Positions 1 through 13,583 of a DNA stretch of 64,000 nt are shown piece by piece (the first letter of the stretch is position 1; each line of letters opens with the position of its first letter). The DNA lies in assembly GCA_013398955.1 (NCBI GenBank), contig VWPU01006254.1, positions 95,145 to 159,144 on the forward strand. The letters run 5' to 3'. The position numbers were made by a program, and so were the translations under genes. Under the pieces are notes generated by a model. The model worked only from the letters and a program-made list of their open reading frames with translations, made no database searches and was not told the DNA's origin. This stretch comes from Callaeas wilsoni (taxonomy: Eukaryota; Chordata; Aves; Passeriformes; Callaeidae).

Positions 1-3000
1 TTCAGCTTTCAGCTGAGAAGGGACTATGATCTGCCTCAGTGGCTTCTGTTCCCTTTTGGACTGTTTTTGGCTTGCTTCTTCGTCCAAGACCAGCTACCAT
101 CTCTGGGACCTGCTCGGCAGGACCCTCCAAGGGGAATTGTCAGACCCTGCCTGGCCTGGCCCAGTGTAGGACTGCAGGTTTTACCTGCAGAAAGAATTCT
201 AAAATCCATCAGCCTCCTTTAGAAGACAAGAGAGGGGGTTTCGATATCCTTTTCTGCCCTGTGCCTGCGGGGGACTCTGTTTGTTAAAGAAATAGTTTTT
301 TTCACTTTCATCCAAGAAATTATTTTCCCGAACCCGTGGAGGAGGGGCTGCTGGGGTCTGCTTGCCTGGCATGCAGGAGAGAGAGAGAAGATGCCCCTTT
401 CAGGTTGTTTCCTCCTGGATTTCTGTCCAAACCAGCCCAACAGTAAAGATATATAAGTCTGCAAAACGCTTGTCCAAAACAAAAAGCTTGAAAAATAGGG
501 AAGCAGTGTGTGCACTAAATAATGTAGCGAGTTTCCAGGGATTTGAAACGCCTCTCCATCAGGTGTGACATGCATTCCTCTCACATATAATACAAGCTTT
601 ATAGGTAAATCACTGAGCTGTACAAGTCTAGTCTGCACTGATAAATGTGGCCATGAATCTGCCCTTGGCTTAGTTGATGTATGAGGACTGGATTGTGCTT
701 TTAAAGCTTCCTCTTGTGTTTGTCATCTTCACCTCTGGCTGTGCTTTCCCTTTCCCTCCTGGAAAGAAATTTGCTGTTGACTTTTCAAGACCTATGACAT
801 TACACTAAGGTGCTCATAAGGAATCCAAAAAGACTTCTGCAACTGATCCCATAGAATTGTTGCAGGTTAATTGTCAGTAAAAGCAGCACAAAAGGATATA
901 ATCAAATAACAAGAAAATACAGGTTTAATATAATGAGAAACTTTAAACAGTTGAACAGCTAACTTTTTAGGACCTTTTCCACACTTTAACAGAGTGTACC
1001 AACCTTGAGTAACTGATGCTAATAAACATCAAGAGTAGATATTCTCTAAGTTGCTGTGGAATTTAAAAAATAAATCAGTGTATTACTTAAATCAACTTTT
1101 AGTTAATTGCAAAGATATTTTAAAGTTGGACTCGCTCTAGCACAGCAGAAATCTGTGTGGAATGACATAGATGAATGTGTCAGGGTTGCAAATGAAGAGA
1201 TGCTGCTGTAAGTTGTTGTTCCAGTAGTTACCCACAAGGTGGGGGAATGAACACTTGTATTTTACTGCTGTTGTCTTTCATCTTTCCTGCCCACCCTCCT
1301 TCTGCCTGGATACCACACTTTTTAAATCACCTGCTTGATGTGGTCAATGCAGAGCATGGAACAGTAAATCATAGTCTGCCAGAAGCTTTTCAAGCTGTAG
1401 ATCCATACCTGGAGTTTTTACAAGTGTTGAAAAAACATACTACAATGATTGTTCACATGTTATTTCTTATTTGTACACAGTGTAGTAGATAATCTCATTT
1501 GGTGCAGATTTCCATGGGTACAGATCTCTTTAGTGGGGAATGTTTTAGAGTAAAAGCTTTTCTGTGTGGTTTTTACTTATGTGTTCATTCTGTTAATGGT
1601 ATTATTGATCTGTAGATGGTTGTCTAACAGGCAATGTCCTATTTTCCCTTTCTGTATCTGATAAATTCAGAGAGATCTAAGGCAGCTCAAGAAGCCATCA
1701 GAGAACTCTTTAACAGGGTTGTATACTTTGTGCTGGTTTAGCTAAAGTTAATGAAAGTCTAATTTTTCTTAGTATTTTATGGTAGACACTACACCTATTT
1801 TAAATAGTATTTAAAAATCTAGGAGTAATACTTGCAAACAAAACAAAAATTAAAAATCAGAAATATTATTCTGTATTTGGGTCATGACTGCTGCTTCTTC
1901 CTTTAGAGACTGCCACTATGAGCTGCTGATAAAGAGAATGAGTCCTCATTCAGCTTGTGTGGTTCAGTTGTTCATTCTCACAGTCCTGAGTTTCCAGGGC
2001 TCAGAGTGTCATGAATGTACCTTTGCAGCATGCAAGAACTGAAAATGCTTAAGCCCATTTGCTCTTTTTGTGTCTGTATTGTTTGTTGCAAGTCTCTTTC
2101 TTCGTCTGGTTTTAGGATCCTTTCGAGTTCCTTCTTTCTAAAGATCTCTTCCCAATTCTTTGCAAAGTAAGGCTACCTAAATGTTTAATAATTTGGCTGG
2201 ATCTTTTACAGGCAAAAAAATATTTAGTGAGAAAAAACATTCCTGGAACAGCATATGGGAGAAAAGACAGTCTTGGTTGTAGGGGAATTACACATTTTTA
2301 ACCAGGTTATTTCTGGTATTATCAGGCAAAGAGTGCTCTCTGTGCTGGATTCTGAGGGCTACTCAGATCCTCCTGCCATTGCTAACAATTTCCTAACCTT
2401 GTAGCATTTAGGGCTTGCAGACCAGGGCTGAGAACTGAGGAGAAGGCAGGAAAGAGGGAGATGATGCACTTGCAACAAGATTGCTGCCTTACTCCTTTTG
2501 TAGACCCTGTCTAGCTGCTCTCATCCTAGCAAAGAGGAAACAATACCTTGTGGCTTTGTGGCCCATCTAATGTATCCTTGGTAGCCAGAAAGTAGCACAA
2601 AGATTGTATTTTGGTTCCCAATTTGGCCTTTTTATTCATGGAATTCTGCTGGACATTGTATTTGGGTTAATATCTGCCCTTTTGTGAGGAAAGCTTTAAG
2701 GCTTTAAACTGAGCCAGCGATGGTAGCACTGACACACTTGAGATAACCTGAGCAAGAAATTGTGGATGGCCTCTCATTTCCTTCTAATAATTTCTATGGC
2801 CCATGCCTGACTAATCTAGTGACATTTGAAGGATTTGGGAACTTAGGAAAAGGAAAAGTGGACAATGGAAACTGGAGAAACCTGGATAGGCCAAGAGACT
2901 TGAGAATCATGTTCTGACTCCAGTACTTGCTCTCTGTGATCTGTACTCACAAAGTTTAAGACCCTAATATAACCTAGACATCATAAACATTTATATTTCA

Positions 3001-6000
3001 CTTGTAGGATGTTCTTTAAAACTTTGCCTTAGATAGAGGTAACACTTTTTTTGTCATAGATAAAAGTCAATGGAGGAATTCTTCAAGTTTGCTCTGTAGA
3101 TGTGTTATATGTACTACCTCTAGCTCTTATGTTGGCTGTTTCGTTGCAAAAGTTAGAAATGCTAAAGAATTAGTAGGTTTTTTTTAACTCAAGTAGCACA
3201 CTGAATTGAATGAAGTTTTAATTGAAAAGTAACACCTTCCTACAGTGTTTCCATTTTTGTTGACACTGAAGAATTGAGTACCAGAAAAGAAATAATAAGA
3301 ATAATAAAAAAATTCATCTGGAAGCTGAAATAGTCTGGTTCTGAAGTGTTCCGGTGTTGTCTGATACGAGATTTGGAGGCTTTATTGCTTCTGTTCTTTT
3401 CTGTGTGCTGAGGTCTGTGACTTGCTTCTGGGACAGATCAAGAATGCTCTCATTGGCAGGGCGGAGTCAACAAAATGCCCCAAAACCAGAGGCAGAAAGC
3501 AAAGAAGAGAGTGCAAAATTCTAGCAGAGAGGCTGTTGGCAGGCAGGCTATTGATTAATCCACCAGCAGATACACAAGTGTGTGGCATTTTCAAAGGCCT
3601 CTGTCAGACGAGCAACAAGTAGGCAGTTAAACCTCCAAGTCCTTGCAATGACATTAGTCAAACAGATGCCAGCGTACAGTAAATGGGCCATGATTTAGGA
3701 TCCAATCACCAGTGTACCTAGTGAAGATAAATTGATACAAAAGCTTTGCAGGATGAAGTCCATCAAAGGCTTGAGTGTACCTACGCACTTGTGAGCAGGG
3801 CAGCTATCCACTGGCTTTCTGAGGAGATTTGGGAAGAAAGACATCTTCACACTTCAAGTCTATAAATATACAAAGAAAATGGTGTGAGAGCACAGCATGC
3901 ATCTGAACTGGGGCCGCCTGAATTTCTAACAGTTCAGTCAAGAGATTTATTGTGCATTGTCAGTGGAACCTGAAATAGATTCAGTTTGTGAGATACGAAG
4001 TAATACAGGACACAAGAATAGCATTGCCCTTGCAACACAGGTGAACGCTTTTGCTACCAGCTTTTCTTGAGAAAACAAGCTTCTCTTTAAGCATCCAGTT
4101 GGAGATCATAGCATAAGTGATTGCCTGCATAATATATTATTCAGCTGTTCCACGAGGCCTATTCTGTTACAGGTGATAAGTGCTTGGGAAAAAACTCTTA
4201 TAATTAAGACAATTGCAAATCCCATTTTTAGCATTCACTCTGGACTAAAATGGGGAGGGCGAAGCACAATATAGTCTTACATTTCTTTCATAAAGTTACA
4301 GTAAATGTTGTAAGAGTGGATCATATGGGAAATGACTTCTGTATTGAAACTTGTAAATACTAAAAGATTTGTGTGAATGATGAAGGTGCCATGTGCTAGT
4401 GAGTACTAATTCATATGGTCTGTATTAGAATATAGTGGTGATGTTAGAATATGAAATTAAGAGAGTTTTGTCTTTTACAATCCTGTCAGCTTATAGAAGC
4501 TAAGTGATGTACAAGATGAGGCAGCTGAGACTTCCAAAGAAGTTGTGACGAGAATAGTGTATTATGGAGCATAAAAACAGTTTTGAGCTTGGAACATTGG
4601 AATGCCGTGAGAGTTGCAGACTTCTGCAACAAGACATATGGAAGGTGTCTTAGCCATTTGATAAGCAGTGCTGTAGCCACTGATCAAAATAATTCAGAGT
4701 TTCCTTTCCCAGGTGGTTGACTGAGGCACTTGTTTTTCACTGAGAAAAGCAGAACTGGGGATGACAGTGCTACTTTGGAGCTGGTGTGCAGTTGCTAACA
4801 TTGGCTTCGAGGGTGTCTTACAGCAGAGTTTTTATGTACTTTTTAAAGCCTCACCCTTAAACACTCTGGCTTCCCATCTGGCAAGTAGGATTGCAATGCT
4901 TTTGTAACTGACTGGTATTTGATGTTTAAAATTGTCAAGTAATCAAAGGTAATTAATGTAAATACTGTTAACTTCAGTTAAATCTCTGTTCAAGTGATTC
5001 TGTGCATTGACAGAGCAAATAGGTCAGTAACAACACATGATAGATGTTTGTTGGTCCTTTGATGTTTTATAAACATCAGAAAATATTAATCCCTTTACAC
5101 ATGTTCACTTTGGCTGATGCTTGTAAACTGAAACATGCCAACTATATCTATCTCTTCATACACCTTGCCCCTCACTTCTGTAACAATTAGTTAGAGTTCT
5201 TGTGGGGCACTTTAAAATGTAATAATAATTGCTGCACAGTGTTTTAATAAAAACATTCCCTGAAATCTTAACAGCTGGATTATGTCAAACTTGAATGATT
5301 TTTGTTTTAAGAAATAGGTTTAAAGACAAAGTGATTCTTTGCTATCAAGACCTCCTACTCATTGCTTGATCAGATCTAGTTCCCTACTACAGCAGCATGC
5401 AAAAATTGGAACTGATGTTTTTTGAAATGTGTTTTTTCAATCCTAGTAAAAGCAAAATTTAAAACTTAAAAATTTCTTGCAAAGCTGATTGAATGTTTTG
5501 AGCCAAACCTCTCAGAGATGGGACAAAAATTAAACACACTGGCTTGTTAGCCTTCCAAATAATGTATGCAAATAGTTTAGGAAAGAGTGTTCTTTTTCAA
5601 TTTTCATAAATGAAATATTGTGTTACTATTTTGTTAATGGGAAGGAAAGCAGATTAGTTAAAAGGGTAAGTATGTTGACACATTGGTTTGAAGAAGAGTT
5701 GCTTGGGTCCAGTTAAAAAGTGAAATCAAAACAAGAGACTTCTCTCCCTCTTCCCTCAATGAAGAATAGTAACACGTCAATCAGAGCACCAGCCTCCCAC
5801 ATTCCAGGTAACCATATGCTGATGAAACTTCTTTCTTTGATTGTATCATGAAACCTTTAAAACTTAGTGGTTTTGTCCTAATGGATGCTGAAGGAAAAAG
5901 TGAAAAAGGTATTACTAGAACAGGAAATTGGATTTTTTTCATAGCTGTGGATCTAAGCTGGGTTTTAGATTCAACCTGCTCCTCTTACATTTTCCTATTA

Positions 6001-9000
6001 AACCTTAGGAAAAAAATTGTCTGCTGAGTATATCAGTCTTTGCATGATACTGTGGAATAGAGAACATGAGACAAGGCTGAATTCTTCTCAAGATATCAGT
6101 ATTCTAGAGAGGCTGGAGCTATATTTTTCCTGTGTGGGTGTTTGAGCATTTCAACTGGCCATCTGTAGGGACAGCAAACTGCTTGAACTTTGTTTTCTTC
6201 TTTGTGAGATATTTCTGTAACAGTCTGAGAATTAAAACAGGGTTCTGATCTGCAGAGGAAATAGAGATGACTAGCTTTTCCTTTTTAGAAAAGATATAAT
6301 GCTTATCTGGAGAATTTTCCTAAGAACTTTAGAAGCATAGTAAATGAAAGCAGTGAATATTTTTAGGTTATATTTAAAATCAGAACTCTTTATTTTGTGC
6401 ATTTGGAAGTCATTGAGTTAGTTAAAGTCATAGCTCTGTAATAATAAGTAAATTCCTCCAAAGATTTTCCAAAAAGTTTTAAAAAAGCCTTAAACTTTTA
6501 AACCCCAAAAATTAGCTATGTGTGTTTTACTTGTTTCTATCTTCGCTATTGTCAGTACTAAACCAGTGAGCACCATTTATTATACCTTCAATCTGACTCA
6601 ACATGCTGAAATTCACTTTCTAAGGCATTTATTTCATATATCCTATAAGAAAACTGGCTTCTGCTCTGATTATGCATAGTTTTCTCCAGACTTATTTCTA
6701 GTTCACAATGAAGCTTACAGCATTTCTCCTGTGTAGAGTTTCTACAGATACATGTTCATTAGTGAGCCACCATGATGTGTAAAAGCTCCATGGCTTGCCC
6801 AGCCACTGCTAAGTTCGAAAGTTTTCATGAAAAACCCTCAAGTACAGAGCTTTCTGCTTGTGACAGTTCCTGATCTATCTCAACTGTCTTTCTTTCCAAA
6901 GAGACAATGATTTAAGATTTCCTCTAAACATAATGTAAATGATTGATGGTACCTGCCAGTTACCGTTGTTTATCCAAACAGAATATTATGTGCAGGAAGG
7001 TCTGAACAATCAGTCCTGGGTTCAGTTCTGTTTTGGGCTGAAGCTAGTTTTGTACACAGTGTGCATTTTTCCTCTTGACCACCTAGAAAGGTGTTTTTCA
7101 GTGGTATTGCTTTTCAGTAGGAAGTGTTAGCTCTGGCAGTTCTAAGAAAGAAGTTGTGATACCAAATTGTAAATACCTTGCAAAACCTTTGTTGCTCAAA
7201 ACAAGCCTTTGGAGAGGCTGACGCAGTTAATGAAACCTGATGATAAAATTACTTTAAAAACAAGTTTTCCATGGTTTGGTATTAAATTCCTCCACACAGG
7301 AACCTTGTTTTCTATCTGTGTTCTATGTTAGACCACAATTCTTGGCAGTGGCTCATTTAGGGAAATCCAGAAACACTGAGAAAGAACCAAGCTGTCTTTT
7401 CTTCTGGTCAAATTTATTTGAAATTTAAGTACCGTAGAGAGGCAATTGCTGAGTAGTTATTTTTGTAAAGGTCCATATTTTGGTTTCACATAGGCAGCGA
7501 GAGTGGAAGCTGTCTTAGGGAGACAGTGTTCTACGTGGAACAATCTGTTTGTAGAAAATATCTTCCAGGCTGGATCCTGCATTACCCTCAGGAGAGAAGC
7601 TAGCAATCAGGTGCCATTTAGAGGGATTAAGCAATTAAGTTCTGGTTTGTTTGCTTTGTTTTTGTTGAATGTTTGTGTTTATTTCATGAAGCTCAATTAG
7701 CAGACTGTAGCAATTCGAACTTGGTTAATTTTCTCTCAAATCTGTGAAAACAGGAGCACATAGTGACTGTGTTTGTAGGAATATGAGCTTTTGAAAACCG
7801 TATTTCAAAAGAATGTTTGTTACAGTGATGGCAGCTGAATTTTGTATAATAGCGACAGTGCACTGGTTTGGAGATTTCATTACTCAAAATGGAGGTGAAC
7901 TTTAAAACCACTTTTCTTTGGGAATAATTGCTCTGTTTCTGGTGATCAAGATACACTGACAGTTAAAAAAAATGGGCAGTATCTTTCTATGAAGACAGCA
8001 AGTCCTACATGCACACCAGGCATATCAGAGCAGTGACATTGTCACAATAAAGCAAATACACTACTTAAATTTCACAAAAGGTTTCAGCATTAGCTGATGC
8101 CTAATCTGTTACAGAAAGAACCTTTGAATTTTCTGCTATATTGCATCTGAGAAAAGCATGGTCAGAATTTTTATTGATTTTGAGTAACTCCAAACTACTG
8201 TAGGGGAGACACTAAAATGCCAGGTTCCACATTTGTTATATGTTGGGCTCCTACCCAGTATGTTTATAGCTGGATGTGAAAAATGTTATTTAGTTTTGAT
8301 AGGAGTAAAAAGGAGTGCTATAGCTTCAATGCAGCTTTCAGAATGATCTCATTAATTATGAAGGGATGTGTAGCCATATGCTCAATGGCTGACGAAGCTT
8401 GAACATCTCCCAGTGCTGCTGGAGCCCTTGAAGATTGTTGAACTAAATGTAAACTTTTTTTTCCCACCATACCGTCCTCCCGGCATTTGAGCTACCATAA
8501 GCTGGTCCAAGTCTGAGATCTGATGCTGCACTTCCAGTGTTTTTTTCAGAGTAGAGAGCAAGAACCTAAGCGAGGCATGATGTTTGAGTTGGAATCTGAT
8601 TGCATCATTATAGTTGAGGCCTTCCTGAACCTGAATCTCAGAATTCGCAACAGCTTTAGTGTTATTAACAGTTCAGTATGAGTTGGGTCAGCAGGTACTT
8701 TGTACCTTATTTGATTATAAAGATTTATCTTTCACTGGTCCTTAAAGGCTGGTTTTGCTGCACAATTCTGTTTTCTACTCATAGATTTTGCCACTTCTCT
8801 CCTTCCAGCTGTCCACTTTAGACATGGCTTCATTCTCAGTGTTACAGGTATCCAGTAGCTATTTTGCCAATTATCAGAGCCAGTGATACACTAAAATACC
8901 ACCAAGAACATTGCATTACAGTTGGAGTTGATAGCAGATACTTGGCAATTACCCCAGGTGCCAGTCACTGCCATGTGAGTAAATACTGTGATTGCTTCAG

Positions 9001-9425
9001 TAAGTAATCATCCTGCTGCTAATGGAGCTGAATGTCTGCCCACAATGTTTGTTCTGTTGTGGCATCACCACTGTTTATGCAGCTATGCTTGTGAACAAAG
9101 GAAATAAGTGTTAAAAAAATACTTCTTAATCTGATTCCATTTTCTTGTCCAAGGCACAGTCTGGCCTTGCAGACGGTGGTTACTGGCACAACCAAATGGG
9201 CAGCCTGAGGGCAGCAGGAAGCAGCCAGGTGGAACCCCTGCTGGGGTCAAGATGAATATGAAGGTGCTATCTGGAAGCATGTCCTAAGCAAGACAAGTTA
9301 AAATGGTTTGGTTTGTGAACAAAGGTTCTCTCTGGTATGTGATGAGTTGTTTTCCTAATCAGCCATGATTAGGAATATGGGAACTCTATGTTCTAAGTGA
9401 TGTCATATATCAGAGAAATACCAGA
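1..9425. other. Unique non-coding DNA, no gene recognised
   Basis: This stretch is AT-rich with frequent stop codons in all frames. The open frames are all under 140 codons, overlap each other on both strands, and match no family I recognise. No repeat family, RNA gene or clear exon with splice signals was seen. One plus-strand frame near 1247-1492 begins with a hydrophobic leader-like run, but nothing else supports it. It is best read as intergenic or intronic sequence. Ancient, heavily diverged repeats could be present and invisible by eye. Confidence 0.6.
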
Positions 9426-9430
9426 TTACC
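9426..9430. repeat. Left target-site duplication of the 9.4-kb LTR (ttacc)
   Basis: Five bases immediately before the LTR. The right-hand partner at 11127-11131 is ctacc, so four of five bases agree. One substitution since insertion, or an end placed one base off, would explain the mismatch. Confidence 0.5.
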
Positions 9431-10433
9431 TGTGGTGGTTTTGTATGGGTTGACTTTTGGCGAGGAGGGAAAATGTGCAGCCACAGAAGTGACTCTCTGT
9501 GAGGAGCTGGTAAAGGCTTCCTCCATGCCTGGATAAAAAGCCAGTTGCTGGCTGGCTCTGAGGAGAGACATTCTACTAAACCAATTAGACGACTGATAAC
9601 GCCTCTATGATAACATATTTAAGGAAGGGATAAAAAGGCGGGAAGCTCTTTCCTCCTGCCCCTCTTGGGGGTGAGGGAACGGCCGGCCCTGCCGGGCCCC
9701 TTCCTGGCCGGGGTGGCCGGGCCAGCTGGGCCCTTCCCGGCGTGGCCGCCGAGATCATGCCGCTGGGGATGGGGGGAGCCATCCCAGTGCTGCAAGCAGC
9801 TTCGTGACCGGCGCCGGGAGCAGCCCCGCGGTTCATACCTGAGAGCAGCCAGGGCCAAAGCAGCCATGTGGCCGCCACCATCTTAGCATGGCCAGCGATG
9901 GACTTTGCCTGCCTGGCCACTTCGAGCCTGCTGCACCACAGGCAGAGGGACAGAAGCAGTGGCAGCCGCTTCTCCTTTCTGGCACCTCACGTGAAGAGAA
10001 GCACTAAATGGAGCAGGCGCCGCGGCGCCTGACGCAGTGCTGGGGGAGACCACATGACCAGCAGAGAACGGCATGGCTTGTAATTGCCCAGTGCTGAGCC
10101 TGGACGGAATCAGCTTTTTAATGTTACAGAACTTTATAAAACTTTCCAATTGATGACACTTCAGAACAAATGAACCTATGAACCCCAATTCTCTCCTGAG
10201 TCAGAGAAAGAAAAAGGTGGAAACACATGAAGAGAGCAACATGGCAACACCAAGGTCAGTGTAAAAGAGGGAGAGGAAAGAGAAGGTGTGCCAAGCATCA
10301 GAACTGAGATTCTTCTGCAAGCCGTGGTGAGGACTATAATACAACAAACTATTTCCCTATAATTCATGATCTGCATGGGGGGATGCAGAATTCACTCGCA
10401 GCCCATGAGAAGAACGGTTCTCACACCGGACCG

Positions 10434-10440
10434 TATAAAT
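10434..10440 (+). promoter_or_regulatory. TATA box of the 9.4-kb LTR
   Basis: TATAAAT lies about 1.0 kb into the LTR and about 500 bp before its poly(A) signal, where a U3/R boundary would be expected. A second TATA-like string (ggataaaaagg, about 9629) lies upstream of the GC-rich block and is an alternative. Transcription cannot be inferred from sequence alone. Confidence 0.45.
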
Positions 10441-10858
10441 GCTGAGAAACTATGATCTGGTGAAAGGCTTGGATAGAGAGAGAGAACTCTTGCCTCCAGC
10501 GAAAGAAGAAGTACACTCTTGCTTTTATATTAGGACAGCACATCCTTAAAAGACTGTACCCCATGAACTTCTTGGCCCACGAGGAAAAAAAGCAGTTGTG
10601 GGAAGACTGCTTTGCTCATGGGAGGGTCTCACATTGCAGTAGGTTTTTTATTGGGGCAGGACTGCTCTCATGAGATTTTGAACCACGCTGGAAGAAGTTC
10701 ACAAAGAACTGTCTCCCATGAGAAGGACCCCATGGCATAACAAAAGAGACTCTTCTCCCTAAATGAACTGAAAGAAGATTTACCTTTTTGTTAAAGGTGA
10801 AAAACTGACCAAAAAACTCCATGTTTTGTCTCCTTGCACTGTCAATAGAAAAAAGGTT

Positions 10859-10882
10859 GGAGGGGTGGGGGGAGGGGGGAGG
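10859..10882 (+). other. G-run cluster, potential G-quadruplex
   Basis: Runs of 2, 4, 6, 6 and 2 guanines are separated by single A or T bases. This is one of the densest guanine clusters in the window. It sits inside the LTR about 50 bp before the poly(A) signal, so an RNA copy from the LTR promoter would carry it as a G-rich strand. Confidence 0.6.
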
Positions 10883-10930
10883 TGTTCTAAAGGTTTATTT
10901 TCATTCTCACTACCCTCATTTAATTCTGTT

Positions 10931-10936
10931 AATAAA
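10931..10936 (+). terminator. Poly(A) signal AATAAA of the 9.4-kb LTR
   Basis: A canonical AATAAA lies about 500 bp after the TATA box and about 190 bp before the LTR end. It is followed by a T-rich stretch, matching the R/U5 boundary of a retroviral LTR. Confidence 0.6.
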
Positions 10937-12787
10937 TTTTTCTTTATACTTTCTTAAAGTCTTGAGACTGTTTCGCCCCTTAAGGTGTTTTCTCCCAATC
11001 CTTATCTCATCCCATTAAGTTTTTTAAATTGTTCTTTCCCCTCCTCTGCTCAACTATAACAGAGGAAAATGAAAAAATGATTTTTTGTGAGTGCACTGGC
11101 TTTTGGCCAGCGTCCAACCCACAACACTACCTCTTGTTTTCTCCTAGTGGAAACAGAGTGCAAGAACCCTCAAAATTAATTAAAGCAAGAAGCCGGAGAA
11201 CAGAGCTAAAAAATATGTCTGGAAATTAAGGATCTAGCCAGTGAATTAAAAGTCTTTTAGTAGATACAGACACACCAGCGTAGCCCAAAAAAATATTATT
11301 CTACCCACCAAAAAAATACTGCATTTTGCAGTGCAAAGATTTTCAATATGCTATACCTTTTGTGGTGAAAAATACAATTTTTGCCCCTGTAAATTGATGC
11401 ATTCCTGTACAAGTTGAGATGAATATGCATTAATGTAAATAATAAGATAGGCAGAACTTGCCATGAATTTTTTTTTTTTACATAAGCTTGAAGTGTGCCA
11501 TAAATATCATATTCAGTAGTGTTGACAATTCCAATAAGTTCAGAGCCACTGCAAGGCAAAGCTGAAGAGCATCAAAGCTGAGAGTCTCCCAACTGCTCTG
11601 TAAGGTAAGCTGAAAGATAATGTCACTGCTTCAGAGGTGAGGGAACATGAGGTGAGAGTAGGCTGACAATCAGCTGTGGCCATAGCACACCCAGCTGCCT
11701 GTCCAGCACACCTTTTGTTGTAGGAAACTTGCCAAAGATGATTTATAGGAGTGGTTTGCATGCTCTGATGTGGGAACTGGCAAGGAACAAGTCTGATTTC
11801 TGATTAAAACAAAAAACATATTTGAAATATAAATTAGGCTGGTAAGACAATCTGGTGAATAACTTGGAAACAGTATAATTTGTACCTGTGGTAATCTATC
11901 CATAGCTCATATTCCAGCTGCTTGAGCAGCTATTTGTGTGCATGCAGAGTTGATGCATGTAGTGAAGGTGTTACGCAGTGTATGATCCCAGCGACTTCCA
12001 GCCTTACTGACTTGTAGTGTGGTCATATTTGAGCCATATTTCATGTTTGGCTTTCTACTGAAAAAGCAAGTCTGAAGCTTTTGTTCGTGTTCAGCAGCAA
12101 ATCCAACTCAGATGGCTCTACAGTTGCTGTCATCAGTCCTCTGCTCTGCTGTCCTCTCCTCTTTTTCTGCTTGCCAACATGCATACCAAAAAAGGCTGCT
12201 GAAGATACGGTGCAGTCTTCTACTCTCTCTGTTTAAAAGCTATTTTATTGATAGCTATTTTATAGTAGTATGTCAGATGCTAAGTATCTGTTAAGCTGAC
12301 AAGGGCTGTTTTCAGCTGTCCTGATGGTGCCTGTGGTGTAGATGCTGGTAGCAAAGCAGGCAAAGTGACACAAGCTGTTCTCCATGTCCAGCTGGAAGGT
12401 TTGGTAACTGCTATTTTACTAAATGAATCTTGATTTTGTTACTGTGACTGACAAAGGAACCTGTGGCAGAGCTGCTGTTTCAGTCACCCCATCTTATTCC
12501 ACCCACAGTGTCAGTTATTATCCACAGGGAAAGGGAATGAATTTGTCCTGATGACTAGAGACAATTAGAAACAAGAACAAGGAAAAACTGTCCCTTCCCA
12601 GAAGTTATTGAAGGGATTGACTAGTTTCACAGCCAATACCCTGTAAATTAGGTGATGCAAAACTTGTTGGAGATGATGGTTATGAGGATAACCTTATAAA
12701 GATTACAAGGTGTTGATGGTGTTAAAAGTGTGAGACCAAGTAGATTCCTGGGCACAGAGCTGGTAATCTACTTATCTTCTAACTGTG

Positions 12788-12834
12788 AATAAATGATACC
12801 ATCTTAGCAACAATAAATGATACCATCAAGCAAC
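12788..12834 (+). repeat. Two-copy tandem repeat, 24-bp period
   Basis: The string aataaatgataccatc occurs at 12788-12803 and again at 12812-12827. The following bases (ttagcaac and aagcaac) also match apart from one indel and substitution, so the unit is 24 then 23 bp. This is the pattern of a recent slippage or small tandem duplication. Confidence 0.85.
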
Positions 12835-13541
12835 ACCAAGATGAAACCTTAGCTAACCACACAGTGGTTTAGCAGCTTGTCTACATATGTGCATGCACTG
12901 TGTTACTGCTAATAGGAATTAAATGAAAGCATGGAGGAAGGCTGAAAAAAGTTTTCCTGGTGTCTTAGTGTTCATTCCACAAGCTAATCTTTTGAACCTG
13001 GTTTGGAGCCTAAAGTCGATTCTATTTCTCTGCATGTGCATGAAGGAAGCAGACTTGGATCTAGAGAGGTCAGGGGAAAGAACAGACTTGTCCTTGCATT
13101 TGTGCTCCCTGTAGCTTTACAAAATGTTCCTTTCTCCAAAAAGAAACAGGGACATGGAACACAAGGGGAAGCTGCTTTGTGCAGTTTTGAGGTGTCATGA
13201 GGCTTCTCCTTCTTTCTGTCCCCATATGAGAGACAAAAATGAAAATGCAGGGTCTTTCTTTGTGTTACTGATGTGCAAGACAAATTTGCAATGTTGTCTG
13301 GCATTTCTTTGTTAATGTGTGTGAGCCTATTTCCTTGAGCAAAGGAATTCAGTTCAGTAAGGACTGCATGCTCTATCAACAGATATAAAAAGATATAAAT
13401 GAAAATTAACCAAGAAAGAAATTTTTTAAAAGTCCTGAAATATCACTGCTTTTAGAGAAGGTTCCTAGTAGGAAATTTGTTTTTCAATTTTATATATAAA
13501 AATGTGTATAAAAATGCAGTTACTTATTTATTTTATGATAT

Positions 13542-13583
13542 TTTAAATAAAAATTCTTGCTTGGTAATTTAAATAAAAATTCT
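13542..13583 (+). repeat. Short direct repeat, 16 bp with 26-bp period
   Basis: The 16-mer tttaaataaaaattct is repeated exactly at 13542-13557 and 13568-13583, with a 10-bp spacer. It contains AATAAA in both copies. Probably a local AT-rich duplication with no function implied. Confidence 0.75.

Larger units (their letters stand above)
9431..11126 (+). mobile_element. Solo LTR of an avian endogenous retrovirus (about 1.7 kb)
   Basis: The segment starts TGTGGTGGTT and ends AACCCACAACA, giving imperfect terminal inverted repeats (9 of 11 positions agree) with the TG...CA ends of an LTR. It is flanked by ttacc (9426-9430) and ctacc (11127-11131), a 5-bp target-site duplication with one mismatch. 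Inside are a TATA box at 10434, a poly(A) signal at 10931, and a GC- and CpG-rich block (about 9650-10060) that contrasts with the AT-rich flanks. Reading this as U3 of about 1.0 kb, R of about 0.47 kb and U5 of about 0.17 kb fits a plus-strand LTR. No gag, pol or env frame and no second LTR copy is present, so it is a solo LTR. The length, the 5-bp duplication and the GGGTTGAC-type start recall bird ERVL-like LTRs, but the family is a guess. Small open frames within it are fortuitous. Confidence 0.8.

Noticed and set aside
1247..1492. Plus-strand frame with a signal-peptide-like start
   Set aside because: It has a hydrophobic leader but no promoter, poly(A) signal, cysteine pattern or known family. 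T-rich DNA gives such leaders often.
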